Shown piece by piece: positions 17,125 to 25,097 of a DNA stretch of 64,000 nt. The position numbers and the translations under genes are program-made. This DNA comes from Verrucomicrobiota bacterium JB022 (lineage in GTDB: Bacteria > Verrucomicrobiota > Verrucomicrobiia > Opitutales > Oceanipulchritudinaceae): assembly GCA_030673845.1 (NCBI GenBank), contig JAUTCQ010000021.1:1-64000 (forward strand), in the 5' to 3' direction. Each line of letters begins with the position of its first letter. Positions within the stretch are counted from its first letter, which is position 1. A model generated the notes under the pieces. It made no database searches. It was not told the origin of the DNA and saw only the letters and a program-made list of their open reading frames with translations.

Positions 17125-18510
17125 TCAATGTGTGTGCGGGTGCTCGTGGCCGTGCCCATGCTCTTCCGGCATGCCTTCGGCGAAGAACTGGCCTAGAGCG
17201 TCGATCAGGTAGACCGACATGAGCGCCATCTCTTGGCCACTCTGCAGGTTGCGCACCTTCACCTGGCGTTGCTTGACCTCGTCTTCGCCATAGATCAGGG
17301 CAAAGCGTGCTCCGCTTTGAGCCGCCGACTTGAACTGTTTGCCAAAGCCCACGTCCTTGAGCGGGTATTCCACGCTGTAGCCGACGGAACGCAGGCGGTG
17401 GGCGTCGTGCAGGGCCTGCTTGCGCTCCAACTCGCCATTACCCACGACAAGGAAGAGGTCGGGCGCGGTGATGTAGTCCGGCAAAAGGCCCTTGGATTCA
17501 AGCAGGTCGGTAATGGTGACGTCGCCCATGCCAAAGCCGACCGCCGGTAGATCGGTATAGCCGAGCTTCTTTACCAGGTGATCGTAGCGACCGCCCCCAC
17601 AGAGGGCGCGTCCGGTCAACTCACCCTCGGCACCCTTTTCAAAAACTTCGAAGACAAAGCCGGTGTAGTAGGCCAAGCCGCGCACGATCCCGAGGTCGAC
17701 CCGCAGCACGTCGCCAACTTCCAGCGATTCTAGCCAGCTCAGCAGGTTCTTCCACTCGGCCAGGCGGGCGGCCACCGTGTCGGCCAATTCCCCTTCGAGA
17801 GCCAGCCCGCCGAAAAACGCTTGCAGGTCTTCCAGCGAGCGGCAGGCGATCAACTGGCGCGCACGAGCGAGGAAAGCAGCCGCTTCGCCCCCGAAGAAGG
17901 CCGTCAGCTTTTCGACCGCCTCCTTTTCTTCCATGCGCTCCATCTTGTCCACCACACCCAGCACGCCCATGGCATCGTCACCCGTCTTGCCTTGGCTGGC
18001 GAGGAAGTGCAGCCACAGGTTGCGGTCGCTCAAGCGCACGACGAAATCGTTGGGGCCGAGGCCGAAGACGGCGAGGCAGCCCACTGCGGTCGCGATCACC
18101 TCGGCGTCGGCTCCTGCGCCGGGCTCGCCAAAGATGTCGCAATTCAGCTGGTAGTGCGAGCGCAGGCGACCCTTCTGCTGCTTCTCATAACGGAAATTCT
18201 CCGCGATGTTGAACCACTTGATCGGGCGCTTCAGCGAGTTGGCCTGGCTGCCCACCATGCGGGCCAGGGAGGGGGTCAACTCCGGGCGCAAGGCCACTTC
18301 GCGCCCACCTTTGTCGGTAAAGTTGAAGAGCTGGCCCACGATCTCCTCGCCGCTCTTTTGCGTAAACAGCTCCAGCGGCTCCAGCGTCGGGATGTCGTAC
18401 TGCTGGTAGTTGAAGCTGCGCGCCGTCTGCGTCCACAAGCGGAAGATGTGGTTGCGCTTGGCGCAGCGGTCGGGGAAGAAATCGCGAAAACCGGGTAGAG
18501 GCTGGAACAT
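17125..18510 (-). CDS. hisS: Histidine--tRNA ligase, with atypical motif 3 and a His-rich tail
   Basis: A 461-residue class II synthetase that charges tRNA-His. Motif 2 is in FRYEKQQKGRLRSHYQLNCDIFG; the histidine-specific loop is GLAYYTGFVFEV, near ALCGGGRYDHL. Where most HisRS have a GLER-like motif 3 with an invariant Arg, this one reads GFGMGDVTITDLLE (about residues 321-334), without that Arg. A full C-terminal anticodon domain argues against the HisZ paralogue. The last 13 residues contain six histidines alternating with other residues, a likely metal-binding tail. The start FQPLPGFRDFFPD matches the family; an in-frame extension to 18549 has no ATG. Downstream of the HU terminator. Confidence 0.9.
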   Translation of the reverse strand: MFQPLPGFRDFFPDRCAKRNHIFRLWTQTARSFNYQQYDIPTLEPLELFTQKSGEEIVGQLFNFTDKGGREVALRPELTPSLARMVGSQANSLKRPIKWFNIAENFRYEKQQKGRLRSHYQLNCDIFGEPGAGADAEVIATAVGCLAVFGLGPNDFVVRLSDRNLWLHFLASQGKTGDDAMGVLGVVDKMERMEEKEAVEKLTAFFGGEAAAFLARARQLIACRSLEDLQAFFGGLALEGELADTVAARLAEWKNLLSWLESLEVGDVLRVDLGIVRGLAYYTGFVFEVFEKGAEGELTGRALCGGGRYDHLVKKLGYTDLPAVGFGMGDVTITDLLESKGLLPDYITAPDLFLVVGNGELERKQALHDAHRLRSVGYSVEYPLKDVGFGKQFKSAAQSGARFALIYGEDEVKQRQVKVRNLQSGQEMALMSVYLIDALGQFFAEGMPEEHGHGHEHPHTH

Positions 18511-18583
18511 GACGGAAAAGGTGCCAATCGAACGGCTGCGCCCGCACAAGGCAAGCCAAAGCCGGTCGAAGGTTGGGATTATG

Positions 18584-18610
18584 AAAAAAGCCCTGGCGAC
18601 TGCCAGGGCT
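18584..18610 (-). terminator. Rho-independent terminator after the HU/IHF gene
   Basis: A 9-bp perfect stem AGCCCTGGC/GCCAGGGCT with a 4-nt loop is followed, on the minus strand, by a run of six T. It lies 30 bp past the HU-family stop and upstream of hisS. Confidence 0.88.
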
Positions 18611-18640
18611 GTAAAGGGAGCGGAAAGAGCGACTGAGCCC

Positions 18641-18961
18641 CTACTCTTCGGTCGTGATCTGACCTAGGTCGAGATCCTTGAGCTCGGCCTTGAGTTCTTT
18701 GCCGGCCTTGAACTTGATCACCGCCCGTTTGGGGATAATCACGTCTTTTTCCGGCTTGTTGGGGTTGCGTCCGATTCGAGATTTGCGAACTTGTACCTCG
18801 AAGACACCGAAATTGCGCAGCTCGACGTTCCGCCCCTCAGCAAGAGCATCTGCGATTGTGTCCAGTGTGAACTGAACGATTTCACGAACCTCCTTTTGCG
18901 GATAGCCCGTCTTATCGTAGATGCTCAGGACGATATCACGTTTGGTGAGGTTAGCAGCCAT
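18641..18961 (-). CDS. HU/IHF-family DNA-bending protein
   Basis: A 106-residue histone-like protein of the HU/IHF family, somewhat longer than E. coli HU (90 residues). The core is LTKRDIVLSIYDKTG, then VELRNFGVFEV, and the DNA-contacting beta arm RKSRIGRNPNKPEKDVIIPKRAVIKFKAGKEL, with the conserved Arg-Asn-Pro at the arm tip. The acidic C-terminal tail (KDLDLGQITTEE) is extra. The start at 18961 gives the usual MxxLTKRDI N terminus; an in-frame extension upstream is unlikely. It diverges from the ClpX-like gene and is followed by a strong terminator. Confidence 0.9.
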   Translation of the reverse strand: MAANLTKRDIVLSIYDKTGYPQKEVREIVQFTLDTIADALAEGRNVELRNFGVFEVQVRKSRIGRNPNKPEKDVIIPKRAVIKFKAGKELKAELKDLDLGQITTEE

Positions 18962-19011
18962 AGAAGATTCTGTTAGAGGGGTTGCAAGCCAATTTGAAGT
19001 CACTAGTTATC

Positions 19012-19031
19012 TGACACTTGGGAATGTGTCA
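19012..19031. promoter_or_regulatory. Dyad between divergent HU and ClpX-like genes
   Basis: TGACAC and GTGTCA form a 6-bp perfect dyad with an 8-bp spacer, 27 bp upstream of the ClpX-like ATG and 51 bp upstream of the HU start. It is placed to control one or both genes. No regulator is assigned. Confidence 0.35.
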
Positions 19032-19057
19032 AGCCAACCACCGGCTTTTTCCAAAAA

Positions 19058-20671
19058 ATGAGTAAAGACGACAACAAGAACCCGCTGGAAGAATTGCAGG
19101 AGAAACTGCAAGAAGCCATCCGTAGCGGACAAGTCAATTTAAACAGCCCATTTGGTCCAGGATCTTCCTCCGGAGCCACCGCTGGAAGCACCTCTGGAGG
19201 AGCTCCAACGGAGCCTGACGACGATTCGGTGCTGCAGGCCATTCAGGCCTTCAACCGCAAGCCTCGCGAGATTCGAGACTACCTCGACCGCTTCGTGGTC
19301 AAGCAGCAGGAGGCCAAGCGTGTGCTATCGGTCGCCATCTGCGATCACTACAACCACGTACGCCAATGCCTGGAAAACCCGGAGCTGTTGGAGCGCGATT
19401 ATCACAAGCAAAACATCCTCCTGCTCGGGCCCACCGGCGTCGGCAAGACCTACCTGATGCGGACGGCGGCAAAACTGATCGGCGTGCCTTTCGTCAAGGC
19501 CGACGCGACCAAGTTTTCCGAGACGGGCTACGTGGGCAGCGATGTAGAAGACCTCGTGCGCGATCTCTACCGCGCCGCCGGTCGCAACGCCGAACTCGCC
19601 CAATACGGCATCATCTACATCGACGAGATCGACAAGATTGCCAGCTCCAGCAACATGCAGGGCGGCAAGGACGTCTCGGGCCGCGGTGTGCAGATCAACC
19701 TCCTGAAGCTGATGGAAGACGCCGAGGTGCCCCTGACCAGCGCGACCGACATGATGGGCCAGATGCAGGCCATGATGGAGGCGCAGCGTGGCAAGAGCCG
19801 CAAGCGCACGATCAGCACCCGCCACATCCTCTTTATCGTCTCCGGTGCGTTCGATCGCCTGAGCGAGAGCGTAAAAAAGCGCCTGGAGGATACGCCCATC
19901 GGCTTTGGGCGCCCGGTCGAAGAGCCGGACCACGACGACGCCAGCTACCTGCACCGCGTCGAGACCAAGGACTTGATCAAATACGGCTACGAACCGGAGT
20001 TCGTCGGCCGCCTGCCGGTGCGTGTCGCCTGCAACCCGCTGGGCAAAGATGATCTCGTGCAGATCATGACCACCAGCGAAGGCAACATCCTGGAGCAGTA
20101 TCGGCAGGATTTCAAAGGCTATGGGATCGACTTCAAGATCACCAAGGAAGCCCTCGACGCCATTGCCGAACGCGGCCACCACGAGGGAACCGGCGCGCGC
20201 GGCCTGATGACCGTGTTCGAAAAGATCTTCCGCGAATTCAAGTTCGAGCTGCCCAGCACCGGCATTCAGTCCTTCGAAGTCACCCGCGAGACGGTCGAAA
20301 GCCCGCATGAGGCGCTCAAGGCCCTCCTGCGCGACAACGCCCACCTCCAGCGCAGCGTGCTTTGCCGTGAGTTGAAGGCCTTCGCCGAAGACTTTGCCGA
20401 AGTCAACGGGCTCGAAATCTCGTTTGCCAACGAGGCCACCGATGTGCTGGTGGATGCTGCCGTCGATCAGGACAAGACGATCCGTGCGATCTGCGAAGAC
20501 CGCTTCCGCGACTTTGTCCATGGTCTCAAAATCATCGCCCGCAACACCCGGCAGCAGACCTTCGTCATCACCGGCGAAATGGCGCGCAATCCTGACAAGG
20601 AACTGTCGCGCCTCGTGGTGGAGAGCTTCCGCCACCGGGAGCAGCCGGAAGAGCAAAAGCCGGCCGAATAG
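19058..20671 (+). CDS. ClpX-like AAA+ unfoldase without zinc finger, with extended C terminus
   Basis: A 537-residue AAA+ ATPase closest to ClpX. Walker A is GPTGVGKT, Walker B is IIYIDEIDKI, and YVGSDVEDLVRDL and EFVGRLPV match ClpX. An IGF tripeptide (TPIGFGRP) sits where ClpX docks on ClpP, so partnership with ClpP is plausible. The N-terminal C4 zinc-binding domain is absent; instead there is a helix and a Gly/Ser-rich linker (about residues 30-50). The small domain (355-413) seems to be followed by a second similar segment (450-508). True ClpX usually sits next to clpP; here no clpP is nearby, so this may be a second, specialised unfoldase. Confidence 0.82.
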   Translation: MSKDDNKNPLEELQEKLQEAIRSGQVNLNSPFGPGSSSGATAGSTSGGAPTEPDDDSVLQAIQAFNRKPREIRDYLDRFVVKQQEAKRVLSVAICDHYNHVRQCLENPELLERDYHKQNILLLGPTGVGKTYLMRTAAKLIGVPFVKADATKFSETGYVGSDVEDLVRDLYRAAGRNAELAQYGIIYIDEIDKIASSSNMQGGKDVSGRGVQINLLKLMEDAEVPLTSATDMMGQMQAMMEAQRGKSRKRTISTRHILFIVSGAFDRLSESVKKRLEDTPIGFGRPVEEPDHDDASYLHRVETKDLIKYGYEPEFVGRLPVRVACNPLGKDDLVQIMTTSEGNILEQYRQDFKGYGIDFKITKEALDAIAERGHHEGTGARGLMTVFEKIFREFKFELPSTGIQSFEVTRETVESPHEALKALLRDNAHLQRSVLCRELKAFAEDFAEVNGLEISFANEATDVLVDAAVDQDKTIRAICEDRFRDFVHGLKIIARNTRQQTFVITGEMARNPDKELSRLVVESFRHREQPEEQKPAE

Positions 20672-20675
20672 CCCC

Positions 20676-21368
20676 TTACGGGACCATCTCACCCTCAACC
20701 CGGACGTTCCGGATGTTGAGGGTGCGTTCGATCTCCTGCTCGATGTAGAGCGCCTGTTGAGGGCCATCAAGGTTCTTCAGCAGATCCACATCGTCACCCG
20801 AACGCAAGCGGGCCTTGACGTGGTAGCTCCGACTCGTGCCGTTCTTGGTCCGTCGGATCTTTTCCTCGCAATACACCTGCTCGATGTCGCGCGGCTCGTA
20901 TTCCTGATCTCTGCCCATCATAAACTTGAGCGGCGCAGTGCGAATTGTGACTCGACTCGGCTGGAAAGTGATCACTGTCCGGTTCACGAACTTGCAGAGC
21001 GTGAAATAAGTCAGGAACACACCGACCGCGAGGTGGATGACGCCAAAAGCGGCCATCGTCCACTGGCCCTGCGTGATGGCGATACCGTACCACACCGCCA
21101 TGAACCCATCCCAGAACAGCGTAAACATCAGCAGAAACCAGGCGCTGGCCCCCTTCCAGGCGTAAACGAGCGAAAGGCCATCGAAGCCTTCCTGCCAGCT
21201 AAATTGCTTGGGCATCTCGACCGGTTTACGCTCGATCACCGCCTGGCCGCCCACCTGGGTACGGAAGTCGAACACGGCATTGCATTCGTGGCACTTGGCC
21301 AGACCGCTGGTCAGATCCACATTTTCGGCCTTGGTCGGCGCGGCACAGCGAGGGCAGACAACATCCAT
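20676..21368 (-). CDS. Zinc-ribbon membrane protein of unknown function
   Basis: A 230-residue protein beginning with a zinc ribbon (CPRC at residues 5-8 and CHEC about 20 residues on), followed by two hydrophobic segments of membrane-spanning length (about 70-95 and 100-130). A charged cytoplasmic domain follows (about 140-230) with RTKNGTSRSYHVKARL. I do not recognise the family. It converges with the ClpX-like gene, with only 4 bp between stops. The start at the ATG preceding DVVCPRC is chosen because the zinc ribbon begins there. Confidence 0.6.
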   Translation of the reverse strand: MDVVCPRCAAPTKAENVDLTSGLAKCHECNAVFDFRTQVGGQAVIERKPVEMPKQFSWQEGFDGLSLVYAWKGASAWFLLMFTLFWDGFMAVWYGIAITQGQWTMAAFGVIHLAVGVFLTYFTLCKFVNRTVITFQPSRVTIRTAPLKFMMGRDQEYEPRDIEQVYCEEKIRRTKNGTSRSYHVKARLRSGDDVDLLKNLDGPQQALYIEQEIERTLNIRNVRVEGEMVP

Positions 21369-21519
21369 GACGCGCCGCAGCTTAAGGATTGTCGCGCGCA
21401 AGGCAACCACAGGAACCGCCAATCGGCGTCACCGATCTGTAAAAACCCGCAGCGCCCTGCTCAACCGCTCATACGAAATACTTGGCGCGAGAGCCAAAGA
21501 TGCACCATAGTGCCCGCTT

Positions 21520-22284
21520 ATGACGCGACCGACTGCCTTGGTAACCAATGACGACGGGGTCCATTCCATCTTCTTTCAACTGCTGCTGGAGGCACTGACG
21601 CCGCATTTTCGCGTGGTGATCGCAGCGCCCGCACAGGAACAAAGCTGGATCGGCCGCGCCTTCAGCCGGCGCCGCAGCGTCGAGGCCGAAGAGGTGCAGT
21701 TTGGCGAAGCCAAGGGCTGGGCCATCGACGGCACCCCCACCGACTGCGTCAACATCGCCTTGGGCCACCTTCTGCCGGAAAAGCCCGATGTGGTCGTCAG
21801 CGGGATCAACATCGGCTACAACACGAGCATGCCGCTCATCCTCAGCTCCGGCACCCTCGCAGGAGCGATCGAGGGCGCGCACTGGGGCATCCCGGCGATT
21901 GCCGCCTCTCAGGCCTTGCCGGCCGGCGAGTTTCGCGAAGCCGCCCGCAGCGGGGGCAAGCTGCCCGAGGACGGCCTGCGCACCGTCAAGGCCGGCGCAA
22001 AAATCACGGCCAAGCTCGCCCTGGAGATAGCCGGGCGTTGCAATTCGGAACTGCACGTGCATAATCTCAACTTCCCCTACCCCATGCAGGAAGGCACCGA
22101 AGTCGTCGAAACCCGCCCCGCGCGCGTCGAGGCCCGCTGCCTTTTCGGCACCACCCACCCCAACCGTTTTGATTTCGAATACAACCGGCCTCCCGAGCCA
22201 CAGGTAGATCATGCGACCGATCGGGCCGTCGTCCGCCAAGGCCTGGTGAGTCTTTCGATTTTGAACTTTTCGGCGCTCGCTTAG
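21520..22284 (+). CDS. surE: 5'/3'-nucleotidase SurE
   Basis: A 254-residue SurE-family metal-dependent phosphatase that dephosphorylates nucleoside 5'- and 3'-monophosphates. The metal-binding NDDG is at residues 10-13. APAQEQSWIGRAFS matches the conserved Ser loop, IDGTPTDCVNIAL is family-specific, and VVSGINIGYNTS with YSGTVAGA-like LSSGTLAGAIEGA completes the active site. Its usual partner pcm is absent. Single-gene unit in the + orientation. Confidence 0.92.
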   Translation: MTRPTALVTNDDGVHSIFFQLLLEALTPHFRVVIAAPAQEQSWIGRAFSRRRSVEAEEVQFGEAKGWAIDGTPTDCVNIALGHLLPEKPDVVVSGINIGYNTSMPLILSSGTLAGAIEGAHWGIPAIAASQALPAGEFREAARSGGKLPEDGLRTVKAGAKITAKLALEIAGRCNSELHVHNLNFPYPMQEGTEVVETRPARVEARCLFGTTHPNRFDFEYNRPPEPQVDHATDRAVVRQGLVSLSILNFSALA

Positions 22285-22360
22285 TCTTTTAAATTGCCGT
22301 CTTTTAAGGAAGAGCGCTCACGGCGGCCTTTCACGATACAGCACCACTTCAACTCTGATT

Positions 22361-23542
22361 ATGTCCTTGTTCCGATCCCTACGGCTCATCAGCCTGATGG
22401 CCCTTTCCGTTTCTGCGCCCCTTTTGAATGCCCAAGACGTTTCGGCGGAAGACTATCGAGGATTCTGGCTCATTCGGGAAAGTGCGGGCGATAGCTGTGT
22501 GATCAACATCAAGGCAGGCGGCGGGATCTCCGCCTTCTGGACCGGCACCAAGACCAACGACATCATCAAGGGCAAGTGGACGATCGAGGACAACAACCTC
22601 GTCGCACGCTGGGAATCCGGCCTCGTGGAAGTATTTGAGTTTGGCGGCCCCTCCTCCCTCGTCCGCAAGAGCTTCCAAGCCGGGCAACCGTTGACCGCCC
22701 AGCCGATCGACGAAGCCCGTGCGACCCGCCTCGACCCGCGTCAAGTTGGCAGCCTCGCGGCAGGCGGCGGCGCGGCCCCCTCCGGTCCTGCGCCTGCGAG
22801 CACCGGCACGGAGAGCGAGAGCCCGGTGATCGGCGAAGAAGCCACCCCGGCTGCGCCCGCACAGCCTGCCCGGCCCGCGCCTCTGCAGAGCAACTACGTA
22901 GGCTACTGGGAAATACCGCAAAGCAGCGGCGGCTTCATGGGCTTCGGCGGCGGCAGCGACCACTTTTACATCTTCCTCTCCCGCAGCGGCGAAGCCCGTA
23001 CCGCCTTGCGCTCGTGGGACGAATCGCCCGGCTCCACCGGTCGCTGGCACGAAGAAAACGGCCACGCCTACATCGAATGGAGCGGCGGGACCAAGGACAT
23101 CCTGCGCCAGACTTCCGGTGGCAAACTGGAGCTCGCCACGTTTAACCGCAAGCAGGGCTGGAGCGACAAGCCCCGCCAGACCCGCGAAGCCGCCCGCTCT
23201 TCGACTGCCGATGCCGGTCGCCTCTTCAATGCCGGCGAGGTGCAATTCCTCTCCGTCAACGACATCCGCGGTCGCTGGGAGCCGGTAATGGAAAACACCA
23301 GCCTCAAGTCCATCGAGATCGACGGCTGGGGCAAGGCGCGCCGCACCTCCCCCGGCGCGGCAGACATGAAGGGCCAATGGCGCCTCTTCAGCGATTACCT
23401 CGTAATCAACTGGGAAGACGGCTCAAAGGACCTGTTGCGCCCCTCTGCGCGCGGCTTCGTGCGCGAAGTCTATGCGCCGGGCGTGCCGCTGAGCAGCGCC
23501 CCGACCAATCAGGAGATCCTCATTCGCACGAGCGACTCCTGA
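22361..23542 (+). CDS. Secreted protein with three related repeats
   Basis: A 393-residue protein with a clear signal peptide (residues 1-24, ending LLNAQ). The mature part appears to hold three copies of a 75-100 residue unit. Copy 1 begins YRGFWLI, copy 2 YVGYWEI, copy 3 IRGRWEP. Each unit has an aromatic start, a mid-unit G-W or G-R-W, a strand near ARWES, IEWSG or INWED, and ends near VRKSFQAGQPL or VREVYAPGVPL. A Pro/Ala/Gly-rich linker (about 125-165) separates copies 1 and 2. The pattern suggests small beta-barrels like the lipocalin/META type. I know no family for it. It would act in the periplasm or outside the cell. Confidence 0.65.
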   Translation: MSLFRSLRLISLMALSVSAPLLNAQDVSAEDYRGFWLIRESAGDSCVINIKAGGGISAFWTGTKTNDIIKGKWTIEDNNLVARWESGLVEVFEFGGPSSLVRKSFQAGQPLTAQPIDEARATRLDPRQVGSLAAGGGAAPSGPAPASTGTESESPVIGEEATPAAPAQPARPAPLQSNYVGYWEIPQSSGGFMGFGGGSDHFYIFLSRSGEARTALRSWDESPGSTGRWHEENGHAYIEWSGGTKDILRQTSGGKLELATFNRKQGWSDKPRQTREAARSSTADAGRLFNAGEVQFLSVNDIRGRWEPVMENTSLKSIEIDGWGKARRTSPGAADMKGQWRLFSDYLVINWEDGSKDLLRPSARGFVREVYAPGVPLSSAPTNQEILIRTSDS

Positions 23543-23570
23543 TCGAGGCGGAACAGCTTGCTTTTAACAC

Positions 23571-23601
23571 ATGCCGCGAACCTATTCGGTCGCGGCATTT
23601 T
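23571..23601 (+). terminator. Terminator after the three-repeat protein gene
   Basis: ATGCCGCGA/TCGCGGCAT forms a 9-bp stem with a 10-nt loop and is followed by TTT(T) on the + strand. It overlaps the last codons of the converging ATP-grasp-like gene. Confidence 0.7.
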
Positions 23602-24997
23602 CGTCGACCCGGCACGGCAGGAGGGCGGCGTCGCGCATCCCGTGGATGATCTTTTTGTCCGCCGGGCAAAACGTGGCCAGAATGCCCGCCAGCTTCGCCT
23701 GGTCGCCCTCGACGAAGTAATACGGGCACAAGCGCAGGCGACCCTCCATCGGGGCAACGCTGCCATCCTCGCGATAGATGGGGTGGCTCAGCCGCTTGGG
23801 TTTCCGATATTCCTGCAGGATATAAAGGCTCTTGGAGGCCTCGGCAATGGCTTCGCGGATGCCCTCTTCCCACTCCGAGCGCGAAGCATCGCTGCCCAGC
23901 AAGACCGAGCGTGCGCCCCAGGCGTTTTCATGGAAGCCGCTCAGCTTCAGGATCAGATTACGCTCCTTCTGCGAAGCCTCGGCCAACTGCTCCCAGTTAT
24001 AGATCGGGTTTCCCCCGACCGTAGGCGCATCGAGCACGGCATTGGGCGGCAGGTCGACCGGATCCATGATCCAGCCCTGCGGGATGATCTTCTTCAACAG
24101 CTTGAGCGAACGCTTGCTCAGGTTTTCGCGCCAGAAGTCTTGCAAGCGGTGGTGGTGGAAAAGCGCGAGGTTCAGCTTCTCCTCCTGGAAGTGGCGCATT
24201 GGCGGGCTCACCTTCAGCGGCTGCCCCCCTTCGAGCATCTCCTGGATGTAAGGCACCACCGGGATGTTCGGCAGGTCGAAGAGTTCCCAAAAGCGGTAGA
24301 CGATGTCGATCTCTTCCGGGTTGCCGCCGATGTCGGCGCACAGCGTGTCGCCCAGCGGCATGACATCGCTCGGATGGAATGCGTAGACCCGATAGCCGCG
24401 CTTTTGCAGCTCGCTGGCCAGCCAGTCCATCTCCGGCCGATAAGTCGCCGCTTCGTCCGACACCAGAATCGCGATCAAGGGCGACGTCTTCTCCGAACGC
24501 AACGACGACAACGAGCGGTAGAAGGCGTCCAGCATCTCATCCTGACCGCCGATCACCTCGCCCTGCTCGCGATAGAGACGGTTCAGGTAGGCAGTGAGGC
24601 CGATCCCACCCGGCACGGAGTCGATCTCCGTCACCGCAAAGCCGTCGTCGGTCTGCAGGAGGTCGGGCCGGATGACCATGGGCTGCGACTGCCGCAGGTT
24701 GCGGTGGCGGGCATGATTGACGAGCCTTTCCGGCTTGCCGCGGTCGAGGTATTCGGCCACCCAGGGCGTCTTCAGCTCGCGATTGCGCAAGATGTTCTTC
24801 CCTTCCGCAGAACGCTGGTAGAGCAGCTCGACTGCCTTGTAAAATTCAAGGCAGGCTTGGCCAATCTGCTCGATCTGCTGCAACTGCTTGGGGCTCAGCG
24901 GCCAGGCTTCGGGCGAAAGGCGCCAGGTCTTGTCTTCAAAAAGAGACTGGCTCGCGGTAGCTTCACGGATGGCTTGATAAGAAAGAGGCTCAGGCAT
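23582..24997 (-). CDS. ATP-grasp-like protein of unknown function
   Basis: A 471-residue soluble protein. Segments resemble a circularly permuted ATP-grasp enzyme: MVIRPDLLQTDDGFAVTEIDSVPGG early, then LKLSGFHENAWGARSVLLG, LQEYRKPKRL and MEGRLRLCPYYFV near the C terminus. Such enzymes ligate a carboxylate to an amine with ATP, as in glutathionylspermidine synthase or peptide-tail ligases. I cannot name the substrate. It stands alone, converging with the three-repeat secreted protein. The ATG at 24997 gives a compact N terminus. Confidence 0.5.
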   Translation of the reverse strand: MPEPLSYQAIREATASQSLFEDKTWRLSPEAWPLSPKQLQQIEQIGQACLEFYKAVELLYQRSAEGKNILRNRELKTPWVAEYLDRGKPERLVNHARHRNLRQSQPMVIRPDLLQTDDGFAVTEIDSVPGGIGLTAYLNRLYREQGEVIGGQDEMLDAFYRSLSSLRSEKTSPLIAILVSDEAATYRPEMDWLASELQKRGYRVYAFHPSDVMPLGDTLCADIGGNPEEIDIVYRFWELFDLPNIPVVPYIQEMLEGGQPLKVSPPMRHFQEEKLNLALFHHHRLQDFWRENLSKRSLKLLKKIIPQGWIMDPVDLPPNAVLDAPTVGGNPIYNWEQLAEASQKERNLILKLSGFHENAWGARSVLLGSDASRSEWEEGIREAIAEASKSLYILQEYRKPKRLSHPIYREDGSVAPMEGRLRLCPYYFVEGDQAKLAGILATFCPADKKIIHGMRDAALLPCRVDENAATE

Positions 24998-25012
24998 GAC
25001 GTTTCGGACACA

Positions 25013-25032
25013 CAGCAGGTCAATCCCTGCTG
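25013..25032 (-). other. Hairpin between the glycosylase and ATP-grasp-like genes
   Basis: CAGCAGG and CCTGCTG form a 7-bp stem with a 6-nt loop, 66 bp past the glycosylase stop and 15 bp upstream of the ATP-grasp-like ATG. There is no T run. Confidence 0.3.
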
Positions 25033-25097
25033 CACATGGATATAGTTGTGAATCCAGTCTCGCGCAACTCCAAGACCAAATTGTCTACCTGGCAAGG

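Noticed and set aside
17125-18510. HisZ (ATP phosphoribosyltransferase regulatory subunit) instead of HisRS
   Set aside because: A complete anticodon-binding domain and histidine loop are present, and there is no hisG nearby.
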